Assembly: GCA_019245115.1 (NCBI GenBank)
Contig: JAFARZ010000129.1
Span: forward strand, 1 to 59,629
From: Streptosporangiaceae bacterium
Lineage (GTDB): Bacteria; Actinomycetota; Actinomycetes; Streptosporangiales; Streptosporangiaceae
Reading direction: 5' to 3'
Length of the DNA stretch: 59,629 nt
Shown here: in pieces, positions 59,538-59,629 of the stretch
Layout: the number at the start of each line of letters is the position of its first letter
Position numbering within the stretch: the first letter of the stretch is position 1
Position numbers and translations under genes: made by a program
The notes under the pieces: generated by a model
The model's database searches: none
Told to the model about the DNA's origin: nothing
Seen by the model: only the letters and a program-made list of their open reading frames with translations

Positions 59538-59629
59538 ATGACCGACGTCGTCCCGGACCTCGCCCAGGCCAGCAAGATATTCCTATTCGGCGACCTAGCG
59601 CTGATGAAATGGCAGGATCGGCAATCACT
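59538..59629 (+). CDS. Partial ORF at window end, unknown
   Basis: ATG 59538 opens a frame to the window edge: MTDVVPDLAQASKIFLFGDL and a few more residues. No clear ribosome site. Too short to assign. Confidence 0.25.
   Translation, partial: MTDVVPDLAQASKIFLFGDLALMKWQDRQS

Noticed and set aside
1-59629. CRISPR array, rRNA genes or intact insertion sequences
   Set aside because: No regularly spaced repeats with unique spacers, no rRNA-like stretches and no intact transposase were found on either strand.

Overview
The window is high-GC actinomycete chromosome, probably from the Streptosporangiales or a nearby filamentous order. The main evidence is the conserved actinobacterial gene order on the minus strand: trigger factor, clpP1-clpP2, clpX, valS, folC, a DUF4233 membrane gene, mreBCD, PBP2, rodA, the TIGR03960 and TIGR03936 radical-SAM pair, and rne. 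In most actinobacteria ndk lies between the DUF4233 gene and mreB. Here it is absent and a 528-residue MFS-like membrane protein takes its place. Only sequence was available, so all family calls rest on motifs read directly.

Bases 1-28,300 are mostly core genes: RNA turnover (rne), an elongation and cell-shape operon (mreB to rodA), folate and tRNA charging (folC, valS), and protein quality control (clpX, clpP2, clpP1, tig). Two less usual residents are a 680-residue membrane protein with a long GYGQ-type low-complexity tail between valS and clpX, and a GlxA/AraC-type regulator divergent from an FUSC-type membrane protein.

Bases 28,300-40,400 are more variable. They hold tRNA-Pro(TGG), a stranded C-terminal piece of glycerol-3-phosphate dehydrogenase, and a copper-oxidase operon (membrane protein, Tat-exported multicopper oxidase, membrane protein fused to a SCO1-type thioredoxin fold). 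Divergent from that operon is a Tat-exported DyP-like protein. Then come a ClpC-N-domain protein lacking any ATPase, a small HTH/coiled-coil protein, a polysaccharide deacetylase and gnd.

Bases 40,400-43,450 look like a decayed integrated element. They contain a transposon-like nested inverted repeat, tRNA-Gly(TCC), a tyrosine-integrase pseudogene with frameshifts and a deletion, an XRE-like fragment, and a hicBA pair whose toxin is truncated. After this come a large secreted GH3 glycosidase divergent from a ROK regulator, then a six-gene operon (permease, two DUF1989 proteins, biotin carboxylase of the urea/guanidine type, short allophanate hydrolase, TetR regulator) best read as guanidine assimilation. 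A TetR-type palindrome sits just upstream of that operon. The window ends with a small heat-shock locus (HspR-like MerR, J-domain protein, divergent Hsp20).

The most interesting observations are a 30-34 bp repeat inserted in the same reading frame in two unrelated proteins, the copper oxidase/SCO-fusion/DyP-like locus, tandem mini-hairpins in the clpP leader, several long intergenic palindromes, and the tRNA-Gly element scar.
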